Both the position numbers and the translations under genes were made by a program. A stretch of 17,290 nt of DNA from Pirellulaceae bacterium (GTDB taxonomy: Bacteria; Planctomycetota; Planctomycetia; Pirellulales; Pirellulaceae). Shown piece by piece: positions 6,938 to 14,400 of this stretch (position 1 is its first letter; every line of letters begins with the position of its first letter). The stretch is taken from positions 1 through 17,290 of the forward strand of contig JABDKS010000722.1 in assembly GCA_013002105.1 (NCBI GenBank). Reading direction: 5' to 3'. Under the pieces are notes generated by a model. That model saw only the letters and a list, made by a program, of their open reading frames with translations, had not been told where the DNA came from and searched no databases.

Positions 6938-7720
6938 CTACTGGTCGATTTTTTGCTCGAATCTTTCGATGGAGATGGCGCGGCCGTTTTCATCCGATTC
7001 GATTAGGGCTCCGGCCAGTCGAACATCGCTGGTCGCGACGTGAAAGTGACACGGTTCGAAAGTCCGAGTCGTTTGTGTGACCCGAGCGATGTCGCGACCG
7101 ATGATGCTGTGGTACGGACCGGACATGCCCACATCGCACTGGAATGCGGTGCCACCGGGGAAAATCGTCGCATCGGCGGTCGGCACGTGCGTGTGCGTTC
7201 CCAGAACGGCGGTCACTTTGCCATCGAGGTAACGCGCGAGAACTTGTTTGTCGCTGGTCGCTTCTGCGTGGATATCGACCAGAACGTGTTTGGCCTGATC
7301 GCCGATCTCCGCCAAGACGCGGTCGATCGCGTCGAACGGGCAATCGACCGGTCGCATGTAGACGCGTCCGAGTAGCGAGACGATTGCCAGTGGCGGCGAG
7401 TCGTCGCGTTGGATGATGGCATAATTGCGGCCTGCGGCGTCGCCGGGGTAATTCGCTGGCTTGACGATGCGATCGCTTTTCTTGAGAACCTCGATGATTT
7501 CTTTGCGTCGATAAATATGATCGCCCAGCGTGACCCCATCGATGCCCCCTTCGATCAGGCGTTTAAATTGACGCGGCATCAATCCTGATCCGTCGGAGGC
7601 GTTTTCGGCGTTGACGATGATCAAATCCAATCGATGCTCCGTGCGTATCGATTCGGCGTGCTGCAGCACGGCTGTGTAACCGGGTTTTCCGACGATATCA
7701 CCAAGAAAAAGGAATCGCAT
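6938..7720 (-). CDS. ymdB: YmdB-family metallophosphoesterase (TIGR00282 type)
   Basis: This 260-residue protein is full length for the family. YmdB-type enzymes are dinuclear-metal phosphodiesterases acting on 2',3'-cyclic nucleotides and affect RNA turnover, biofilm and sporulation in Bacillus. Metal-site motifs read in order GDIVGKPG (7-14), NAEN (37-40), TLGDHIYRRKEI (65-76), DIHAEATSDK (149-158) and GTHTHVPTAD (174-183). The usual GNH motif reads GDH here, replacing a metal-ligand Asn by Asp. The ATG start at 7720 begins directly with strand RFLFLGDIVG. No Shine-Dalgarno is seen; a TATGAT-like -10 lies at 7777-7782 (minus) without a good -35. It is convergent with the HisA-related gene across a 138-bp gap and divergent from proA. 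Confidence 0.92.
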   Translation of the reverse strand: MRFLFLGDIVGKPGYTAVLQHAESIRTEHRLDLIIVNAENASDGSGLMPRQFKRLIEGGIDGVTLGDHIYRRKEIIEVLKKSDRIVKPANYPGDAAGRNYAIIQRDDSPPLAIVSLLGRVYMRPVDCPFDAIDRVLAEIGDQAKHVLVDIHAEATSDKQVLARYLDGKVTAVLGTHTHVPTADATIFPGGTAFQCDVGMSGPYHSIIGRDIARVTQTTRTFEPCHFHVATSDVRLAGALIESDENGRAISIERFEQKIDQ

Positions 7721-7890
7721 CGGCGACGTGCAATCATTGAGAAAAGTGGCAGGAAATCGCTGACAAGTGTGGCAGCATCATAAGGGAAACCGGCATCGAT
7801 TTGCCCTGCAGTGGCGTTTTTGGCCGTGGGAGCATCCTGGCATGGGGCGTTTGGTACCGCTGCGTTGTTGTCGAAAGAACGCTATCGACG

Positions 7891-7919
7891 TTGACCGTGG
7901 GCCCGGGTTTGTCCAGAAT
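7891..7919 (+). promoter_or_regulatory. Candidate promoter for proA
   Basis: TTGACC (7891-7896) and CAGAAT (7914-7919) are separated by 17 bp, placing a start site near 7926 and a leader of about 45 nt before the proA ATG. The -35 is close to consensus and the -10 is weaker. It lies in the 250-bp divergent gap with ymdB, which otherwise shows no gene. Confidence 0.35.
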
Positions 7920-7970
7920 CGCCTAGGTCGACTACACCTTTCCCGCGTTTACCCTGATTTTCCAGTTTGA

Positions 7971-9248
7971 ATGTCTGTTTCCGCTGCCAACGTTGATTTG
8001 AACCAATACTGTCGCCAATGTGCCGAAGCGGCCAAAGCGGCGTCGTACACGCTGGCGGCGCTGGACACGTCCGTCAAAAACCGTTGGTTGGAATCTTCCG
8101 CCGATGCTTTGATCGCGGCGACCGACGCAATCATGGCTGCGAATGAAAAGGACTTGGCGGCGGCACCCGGTTATGGGCTGACCGATGCCACAATCGATCG
8201 GCTTCGTCTGGACGCTCAGCGGATCGAATCGATCGCCAGTGGATTGCGCGAGATCGCGATGTTGCCCGATCCGATTGGTGAGATCATGGACGGGTTTACG
8301 CGACCAGGCGGGCTGCAGATCAGCAAGCGGCGTGTGCCCTTGGGGGTCGTCTTTTTTATCTACGAAAGCCGTCCCAATGTGACTGCCGACGCAGCCGGGA
8401 TTTGCGTCAAGAGCGGCAACGCGGTCATTTTGCGAGGCGGCAAAGAGGCGATGCACAGCAGCCAGGCGATCGTGGACGTGTTAGCCAAAAGTACCGCCGA
8501 AATTGGGATCCCGGCCAATGCCGTGCAGTTGGTATCGACGACCGATCGCGCGGCGGTCGGCGAATTTTTGGCGATGGGTGATTTAATCGACGTCACGATT
8601 CCGCGCGGAGGCGAGGGGTTGATACGCCGAGTCGCTGCTGAAGCGACGATGCCGGTGATCAAACATTACGACGGTAATTGTCACGTCTACGTCGACGAGA
8701 CCGCGGACGTGCAGATGGCGGCGAAAATCATCGAAAACGCAAAGTGTCAGCGGATGGGAGTTTGCAACGCTTGTGAATCGTTGTTGATTCACAAAGCGAT
8801 CGCCGACAAGGCGTTGCCAGCGATTGCCGAGCGATTGCGAGCGCGCGGTATCGAACTGCGAGCCGATGAGCGTGTGGCTGACGTGATTGGTGATTGTGTC
8901 GCAGCAACGGACGAGGATTGGTCGCGTGAATATTTGGGGCCGGTGATCAGCATCGCGATGGTCGATTCGCTTGAGCAGGCCGCCGAGCATATCAATCGGT
9001 ATGGATCACATCACACCGACGCGATCGTGACGGCCGATTTGCGAGCCGCAGAAACGTTTACGACCTTGGTCGATAGTTCGGCTGTGATGGTCAACGCGAG
9101 CACACGGTTCAACGATGGTGGCGTGTTTGGTTTGGGAGCCGAGATCGGCATTTCGACAGACAAGTTTCATGCCCGTGGGCCTTGTGGGTTGCGCGAATTG
9201 ACCAGTTACAAGTACATCGTTCGTGGTGACGGACAGATCCGCGAATGA
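7971..9248 (+). CDS. proA: Gamma-glutamyl phosphate reductase
   Basis: ProA reduces gamma-glutamyl phosphate to glutamate semialdehyde with NADPH, the second step of proline synthesis from glutamate, in the cytoplasm. The 425-residue length fits the family (about 415-430). Signature segments include [20 protein letters not shown] (122-141), RGGKEA (155-160), PRGGEGLIR (211-219), the catalytic Cys at 265 in [18 protein letters not shown] (375-384), GAEIGIST (389-396) and the C-terminal [14 protein letters not shown] (401-414). ATG at 7971 is the natural start, giving the usual N-terminal helix; a ribosome site is not evident. proB is not in the window. fliM follows after 110 bp with its own strong ribosome site. 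Confidence 0.97.
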   Translation: MSVSAANVDLNQYCRQCAEAAKAASYTLAALDTSVKNRWLESSADALIAATDAIMAANEKDLAAAPGYGLTDATIDRLRLDAQRIESIASGLREIAMLPDPIGEIMDGFTRPGGLQISKRRVPLGVVFFIYESRPNVTADAAGICVKSGNAVILRGGKEAMHSSQAIVDVLAKSTAEIGIPANAVQLVSTTDRAAVGEFLAMGDLIDVTIPRGGEGLIRRVAAEATMPVIKHYDGNCHVYVDETADVQMAAKIIENAKCQRMGVCNACESLLIHKAIADKALPAIAERLRARGIELRADERVADVIGDCVAATDEDWSREYLGPVISIAMVDSLEQAAEHINRYGSHHTDAIVTADLRAAETFTTLVDSSAVMVNASTRFNDGGVFGLGAEIGISTDKFHARGPCGLRELTSYKYIVRGDGQIRE

Positions 9249-9341
9249 GTCGGCCGTTATCGTGACTGCGGCGAGTGCCGCGTTGCAAGAGAATGAAGCG
9301 TTGCGAGAGATTGTCGAAGTCGAGTAGAGATCACCCCATCG

Positions 9342-9350
9342 AAGGGAGGA
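9342..9350 (+). promoter_or_regulatory. Strong ribosome binding site that sets the fliM start
   Basis: AAGGGAGGA ends 8 bases before the ATG at 9359. It is by far the best Shine-Dalgarno in the window and favours 9359 over the longer frame starting at 9275. Confidence 0.75.
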
Positions 9351-9358
9351 CAACGGAT

Positions 9359-10552
9359 ATGTCCGGAAAACGATTGTCGCAGAACCAGGTCGAGAATCTG
9401 GTCAAAGCGATGCAGAGTCCTCAGGCGTCACAGACGCGTAGCGGCACCCAATATCGGATCGACGCATCTCACGCGGACCCGCCGACAGGCGACGTGACAC
9501 GAGAGCAGGCGGACGATCAGTCGCCCAGGCAGGCGTCGGGTGAGGTGGTCGTGGATTACGATTTTCGGCAGCCGCCGCGGTTGAGCCGTGATCAGCTGCA
9601 ATCGCTCCATTGGTTGCACAGCGGGTTGGCGAAGTCATTTACCCACCGCATCGCCGAACTGATGCGTAGCGACGTCGAATGCCGGTTGGTGGATGTCGAT
9701 CAATGCGGCCACCAAGAGTTTGTGGCAAGTATCGAGGACCCCAGTTGCTTTTGCGTCATCGATGCTCAACCACTGAACGGGCAATGGGCGTTGGATATTC
9801 CTCCGGCAATCGCCTTTGCATTGATTGATCGCATGCTCGGCGGAGAACCGTTCCCTGGGGAAACGATTCGCCGGCCGATGACCGAGATCGAAGCTCGATT
9901 GATCCGGCGAGTCATCGACGATTTTGTCAGCGAGTTGCAACAGGCTTGGCGACCGCTGGTACCACTGGCTCCCGTCGTGGCATCCGTCGACGACCACCCA
10001 CATTGCCTGCAGGACATGAGCGTCAATGATCAAGTCGTGCGTGTCCAGTTGGAGGTGTCGGTGTGTAGTGTGCGTGGGGACATTTGGTTCTGCATTCCCG
10101 TGCGGTCGATCGAGCATTTGACGCGGGAATTGTCGCAAGATAATTGGAGCGATCGTGAGTCACAGAAGTCGAGCGCGGCGACGCAGCATGTGATCTCGAA
10201 CCAGATTGCCGGTGCGCCGGTCGATGTCGTTGTGAACGTGGCACGGTCGACCATTCGTACGCGAGATTTGCTGGCGTTGGGAGTGGGAGACATCATTGCG
10301 ACCGAGACGGAGGTTTCTGAACCGCTGGAACTATCGATTCAACAGGTTCCCAAGTTCACGGCCCGAGCAGGTGCGTACCAAGGGAAAAAAGCAGTTCAGA
10401 TCGAATCGTTGCTGGAACCGACGACGGAGGGCACGACCCCACGCGAGCAGTTGCATCGCGGAGCATTGCCGGCAGATTTGCCGACCGATAGCAGTGGTTT
10501 TGATCCAGACGAAGATATGCCGTCGAAGTTGGATCGCGGAGATCAAACGTAA
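9359..10552 (+). CDS. fliM: Flagellar motor switch protein FliM
   Basis: FliM forms the middle of the flagellar C-ring, binds phospho-CheY and sets the direction of rotation. In this 397-residue protein the N-terminal LSQNQVENLV (6-15) corresponds to the CheY-binding peptide (LSQxEIDxLL). A variable linker rich in Gln, Ser, Asp and Arg (16-62) leads to YDFRQPPRLSRDQL (67-80). The middle domain includes IDRMLGGEPFPG (156-167) and the family-typical MTEIEARLIRRV (174-185). The strand WFCIPVRSIEHL (243-254) closes it, and a FliN-like C-terminal domain spans about 280-350. An acidic tail of about 45 residues follows and is longer than in enteric FliM. The start is set by the ribosome site at 9342-9350. 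No other flagellar gene is in the window, in keeping with the scattered flagellar genes of planctomycetes. Confidence 0.92.
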   Translation: MSGKRLSQNQVENLVKAMQSPQASQTRSGTQYRIDASHADPPTGDVTREQADDQSPRQASGEVVVDYDFRQPPRLSRDQLQSLHWLHSGLAKSFTHRIAELMRSDVECRLVDVDQCGHQEFVASIEDPSCFCVIDAQPLNGQWALDIPPAIAFALIDRMLGGEPFPGETIRRPMTEIEARLIRRVIDDFVSELQQAWRPLVPLAPVVASVDDHPHCLQDMSVNDQVVRVQLEVSVCSVRGDIWFCIPVRSIEHLTRELSQDNWSDRESQKSSAATQHVISNQIAGAPVDVVVNVARSTIRTRDLLALGVGDIIATETEVSEPLELSIQQVPKFTARAGAYQGKKAVQIESLLEPTTEGTTPREQLHRGALPADLPTDSSGFDPDEDMPSKLDRGDQT

Positions 10553-10560
10553 GTAGTGGC

Positions 10561-10623
10561 GTAGGGCCGGTTTCCTACCGGCCAAGGCAATTGAGCACCG
10601 TGTCCGGCGGGAACCGGACCTAC
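10561..10623. repeat. Paired palindromic (REP/BIME-like) repeat
   Basis: Two short palindromes are arranged as an inverted pair. Left: GGCCGGT (10565-10571), loop TTCCT, ACCGGCC (10577-10583). Right: GTCCGG (10602-10607), loop CGGGAA, CCGGAC (10614-10619). The outer ends GTAGG (10561-10565) and CCTAC (10619-10623) also pair, and the two arms are near copies in opposite orientation. The whole begins 8 bp after the fliM stop. This is the architecture of dispersed REP/BIME elements and could also act as a processive-transcript stopper or 3'-end stabiliser. Confidence 0.7.
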
Positions 10624-10656
10624 TTGAGCGGGAACGGATTTGAGCTGATTGGGTGC

Positions 10657-10692
10657 ATAAAAAATCGATGCCGCAAATTTGCGACATCGATT
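10657..10692 (-). terminator. Intrinsic terminator for the HU-like gene (possibly bidirectional)
   Basis: AATCGATG (10663-10670) and CATCGATT (10685-10692) close a long, almost perfect palindrome whose centre is GCAAATTTGC; only one pair mismatches. On the minus strand the hairpin runs into a stretch of U (the A-run ends at 10664), as expected for a Rho-independent terminator about 100 bp past the HU stop. It lies between the convergent fliM and HU genes and could block antisense reading from fliM too. Confidence 0.7.
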
Positions 10693-10788
10693 CGTTGGAT
10701 TCAACTGGCGGATCGGATCAAGTTGGTTTCAGCTTGCCAAAGGGCCGGAATCTGGCTGCTGTGACCGACGCAGGGGGAAACCTGCGAA

Positions 10789-11106
10789 CTAGATCATTTC
10801 CTTGAGGCCCTTGAGCGGACGAATCGTCAGCTTTTTGCTGGCCGGTTTTGGCTTGAGCCAAATTTCCGTGCCATCGGCAGGGTTGCGACCCTTACGCTTG
10901 GGTTTCGCAGGAACGTCCTTCTTGACGATCTTGCAGAGACCAGGGATCGCGAACTGACCAGGGCCGCCTCGTCCAATCGCCTTGGCGATTTCGCTTGTCA
11001 GGGCGTCGAAGACAGCGGCTACGTCCTTTTTGGACAGTTCGGTCTCTTCAGCGATGTTGGCCAGAATTTGGGTCTTGGTTGGTGCTTTCGCCGGAGCTTT
11101 AGCCAT
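10789..11106 (-). CDS. HU/IHF-family DNA-binding protein
   Basis: This 105-residue basic nucleoid protein has a short Ala/Lys/Pro-rich lead (1-10), then the HU helical part KTQILANIAEETELSKKDVA (11-30), continuing AVFDALTSEI. IGRGGPGQFAIPGLCKIV (44-61) gives the first strands, and the DNA-binding arm carries KGRNPADG (72-79). The strands between FAIPGLCKI and GRNP have the run DVPAKPKRK, and the C-terminus reads KKLTIRPLKGLKEMI in place of the usual PxFKPGKxLK. It is therefore a divergent HU, of a type I associate with planctomycetes and relatives. Members bend and compact DNA as dimers. The start is ATG with AAAGG 9 bases upstream. It is transcribed alone, with a terminator at 10657-10692. 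Confidence 0.93.
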   Translation of the reverse strand: MAKAPAKAPTKTQILANIAEETELSKKDVAAVFDALTSEIAKAIGRGGPGQFAIPGLCKIVKKDVPAKPKRKGRNPADGTEIWLKPKPASKKLTIRPLKGLKEMI

Positions 11107-11423
11107 TTGCGGGAACCTTTACTGATTGTCGGTGTGAGGTGGTTTGCACGCGAAGCGTCAATACGCAGCATTTCTAACGGCAAAGTGTTATGCGGGGTCG
11201 ACCAACCGTGCAACCCGGCTTTGGGCAAAAAAACCAATGAATTCGGGGGTCAATGGGTGTGGGGTTGACGACACAACAACAAATTGGTTCACCCCCCGGT
11301 AGTGAGGTTTGTGTTGCGAAACGACTGTAAATGCCGTGTTTTGCCGCGTCAATCGAGTTTTTGCCGAAGAGTGCGTTGGTTCAGATCTGGCGGAAATCCC
11401 GATATTTCTCGCAAATTGCCTGC
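11107..11423. other. 317-bp gene-free region between HU and giant surface-protein genes
   Basis: No convincing ORF occurs on either strand. It should hold the HU promoter (minus strand); the best pair I see, TTGCAC and TAACAC 17 bp apart at about 11189-11217, is weak. It also holds the likely 3' end of the giant gene (see the candidate terminator inside it). Confidence 0.6.
11227..11289 (-). terminator. Candidate terminator of the giant surface-protein gene
   Basis: On the minus strand AACCAAT and ATTGGTT (11283-11289 with 11232-11238) form a stem with a long loop of about 44 nt, followed by a U-run (A-run 11227-11233). A competing pair, CGGGGGT (11244-11250) and ACCCCCCG (11291-11298), crosses this stem, so only one of the two can form at a time. 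The long loop makes it a weak call. Confidence 0.3.
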
Positions 11424-14400
11424 CTAAATCTCGTCGGCTAAAACCGAATCAATCGCGGTTTTTTCCAGCTGATTTGACCCAGAAGTAGTCTCCGCCACCA
11501 CGTCAGCGCTCGAAGCGAGCAGGCTCAGACGCGGCGAAACGGCCTGCATGGCTTGATCCACGCTCTGTTGGTTTTGTCCAATCGGGTCAGCAACCACGGG
11601 AGCCATTTGGTCGCTGAGTGTTGACTCACCTACCCACAGATCGCCTTCCTGAGTCTGCAAAACCGTCGCGTCGCTGCGACCTAGGAAGTCGGATGTAGCG
11701 GGGACGAAGAGATCGATCTGCGAACTTGCCTGGGACGCAATCCATTCACCTTGCGGAGACTGGTCAGCGACCGCCAATTGTGAGTCGACGGCATCCACTC
11801 CGATTGGCTGGGAGTTCGCTCCATCCTCGGCCGCGATGATCTGTTCCGCTTGCGCCGCCGATGCACCGTTGGTGGGTTCAAAGGCGACGACGTCGGATTG
11901 AACGTTGATCTTGTACAGCAACAATTCACCCGATCTGCCGCGAACTTGGACATGACCGTTGTCGGCTGCGCTTACCACCGCTTGCACATCCTCTCCGGTC
12001 GTGCCGGTACCCGTGAGCGTCACTGTGCTGCCGGTCGAATCGAGTGTTGCCATCGGGTTGGTCACTGTGCTGGTAGATGGCGTTGGGATCGACAATACAC
12101 TCGAGGAGCCTGGTGCCACCGCGAACAGTACGGTCTCACGCGATGTTGATCCCAACCAGTCGCGGATGGAAATGAACTCGGGTCGCAAGCGACCCAGGCC
12201 GGTTTCGATCGTCATGTCGCCGTCTTCGGGGGCGCTCGTGACTGAGATCTCCTTGACTTCTTCACCGTTGACCAAGAACGGGATCGAAGGAATCTGGACG
12301 ACATAGGACCCCGGCAACAAGTTCTCGAATGTTGCAGATTGGGCGGGATTCGTCAGCGTTAGATCGACGGTCTCTCCCACCAGGTTGGTACCCGTCAAAC
12401 GAACGCCGGTCACACCTGGCAGCAGCTGGTTTAACACGATGTTGCGGCGAGTGAAATCGTTGACTTCGACAGTGATCGTGCCATTGCTGGTTGCACCGGT
12501 TGCGTCTTGAACCGAGTAGGTAAACGTGTCGGTGCCGACGAACGTGTCGGTCGGTGGTGTGTAAAGGATCAGGTCGTCGCTGACGTCGATGCGAACGGTA
12601 CCACCGGCTGAAGTTGTGCCCAAATTAGTAAACCCAAGCACTTCGGCGACTCCGTCGACATTGGTGGGTAGTTCAGGAAGCGACATGACGGTCGTTTCCG
12701 TCGATCCACGTGTGACGTGTGCGGTTTTGTTCAAAACCGGTGGGTTATCGTTGACTGCTGTGACGTTAAAGGTAACGGTTCCGACCGCGAGTCCGCCGCC
12801 GGTATCACGCAAAGTGTAAGTAACCGTTTCGGTACCGACGAAATTGTCGGCGGGTTCGTAGAAGAACTGCGACCCATCGGCACTGACACGAGCTGTTCCG
12901 CCTTGGCTGGGGACGCCAACCGAATCGATCACAAAAGACTGGTTGTCAGTATCACGCGTGTCGTTGGCCGTAACGGCGTAAACGGCTTCATCGGTGTCTT
13001 CGGCGATCGTGAATGCGTCCGCAACCGCCGTGGGTGGCGGATCGGCGGGAGCCACCACGACACTCACAGCGACTTCGCTGACCAATGATCCGTCGCTGAG
13101 GGTGTAGCTGAAGGTGTCGGTTCCCGAGAAATTCGTCGCCGGCGTGTAGAGAATGGATCGACCGTCGGCGGCGATCGCGATGGTTGCATTGGCAGTGGAG
13201 GGGGTGAAGTCCACGATGGTCAATGTCTCAGAGCCTGCGGCATCGGGGCTGGACGAATCGTTTGCTAAAACGTTGAGCGTGTTGTCGGTGGAGTTCTGAT
13301 TGACGCTCAGATTGTCCGCGCCGCCGGTCGGTGCATCATTGACCGGCGTGACGGTGACGGTGACGGTCGCATTATCTTGGATGCCGTTGGTGTCGCTGAC
13401 ACGATAGATGAATTCGGTCGTGCCGTTAAAATTCAGCGATGGCGTAAATGCCACCACGCCATCGGTCAGTGTTACCGATCCGCCCGTGGTGGGTTGAGTG
13501 ACGGCGACGACCGAAAGGGTCGTGTTGCCCGAGACGACGACGTCGTTACCGAGCACATTGACGCTGGTTGCCCCGGAGTCTTCGGCGACCGTCAGATTGT
13601 CGTTGGCGACGGTAAAGGATTGTCCAACAGCGAGCGTTGCGCTGCCAAACGCGATCGATTCGGCTGGTATTTCGTTGTTGACGCCGTAGAGTAGGATTTC
13701 ACTGATGGTTGCTTCGCCCGGCTCGGTCAGGAAGTTGACCGTCCCCGTATCGATCGCTTCGAAATCCAAGGTCGCGATCAAATTGGTCTGACGGCCTGTG
13801 GCGGTTTGGCTGCTCGACGTACCGCCGACTTCGTCGATCAGTCCGGTGGCGATATTGCCGGTCGTGAAAGAGGACAGGTCGGTCCCGAACGTGATCGCGG
13901 CGCCGGGTACCGGACGGATGACCGTGTTATCAAACAAGACATCGACGTAGGCGGCGAAGACACCGCCGCGTTGGTTCGATGGACGCGAGTCGATCGCGTT
14001 GAGCCGCAGTGTGAATCGGTCGCCGATCTGAATGGACGTGACCTCGTTGCCCGACGAGTCCAGCAGTAGCGCTTCGATATCGACCAACGGTTCGCCGCTG
14101 ATGACGACGCTGAACGAGTCGGTCGTTACGTTGCCGGCGGCATCGGTCAGGGTCAATTCAAACGCATTGGTGCCGACTTGGTCGGTCGTGGGGGTCCAAC
14201 TGATCTGGCCAGTGATGGAGTCGATTGTCGCGTTGCTGGGAGCGGTGGTTAACGCGTAACGCAGCCCCGAGCCTTCTTCGGAACTAATCAAGTCGCTCTG
14301 GTACAAGCGTGTGGCGTTGCCGGTCGTGATCGCGGAATGCGAAACGGTGTCGGGGCCGGTGGAGTCATAGACGACGGTGATCGACGGTGATAGATCGCTG

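Noticed and set aside
7767..7970. GTG-initiated 67-codon frame ending right before the proA ATG
   Set aside because: Though its TGA abuts the proA start, the peptide is Trp/Arg/His-rich with no family likeness, and the segment looks like a promoter region.
9262..9327. GTG-initiated 21-codon frame ending in a helix-like Glu/Ala-rich peptide between proA and fliM
   Set aside because: No ribosome site, very short, and no support beyond its helical look.
9275..9358. 28-residue N-terminal extension of FliM
   Set aside because: The strong AAGGGAGGA site and the N-terminal CheY-binding-like motif both place the start at 9359.
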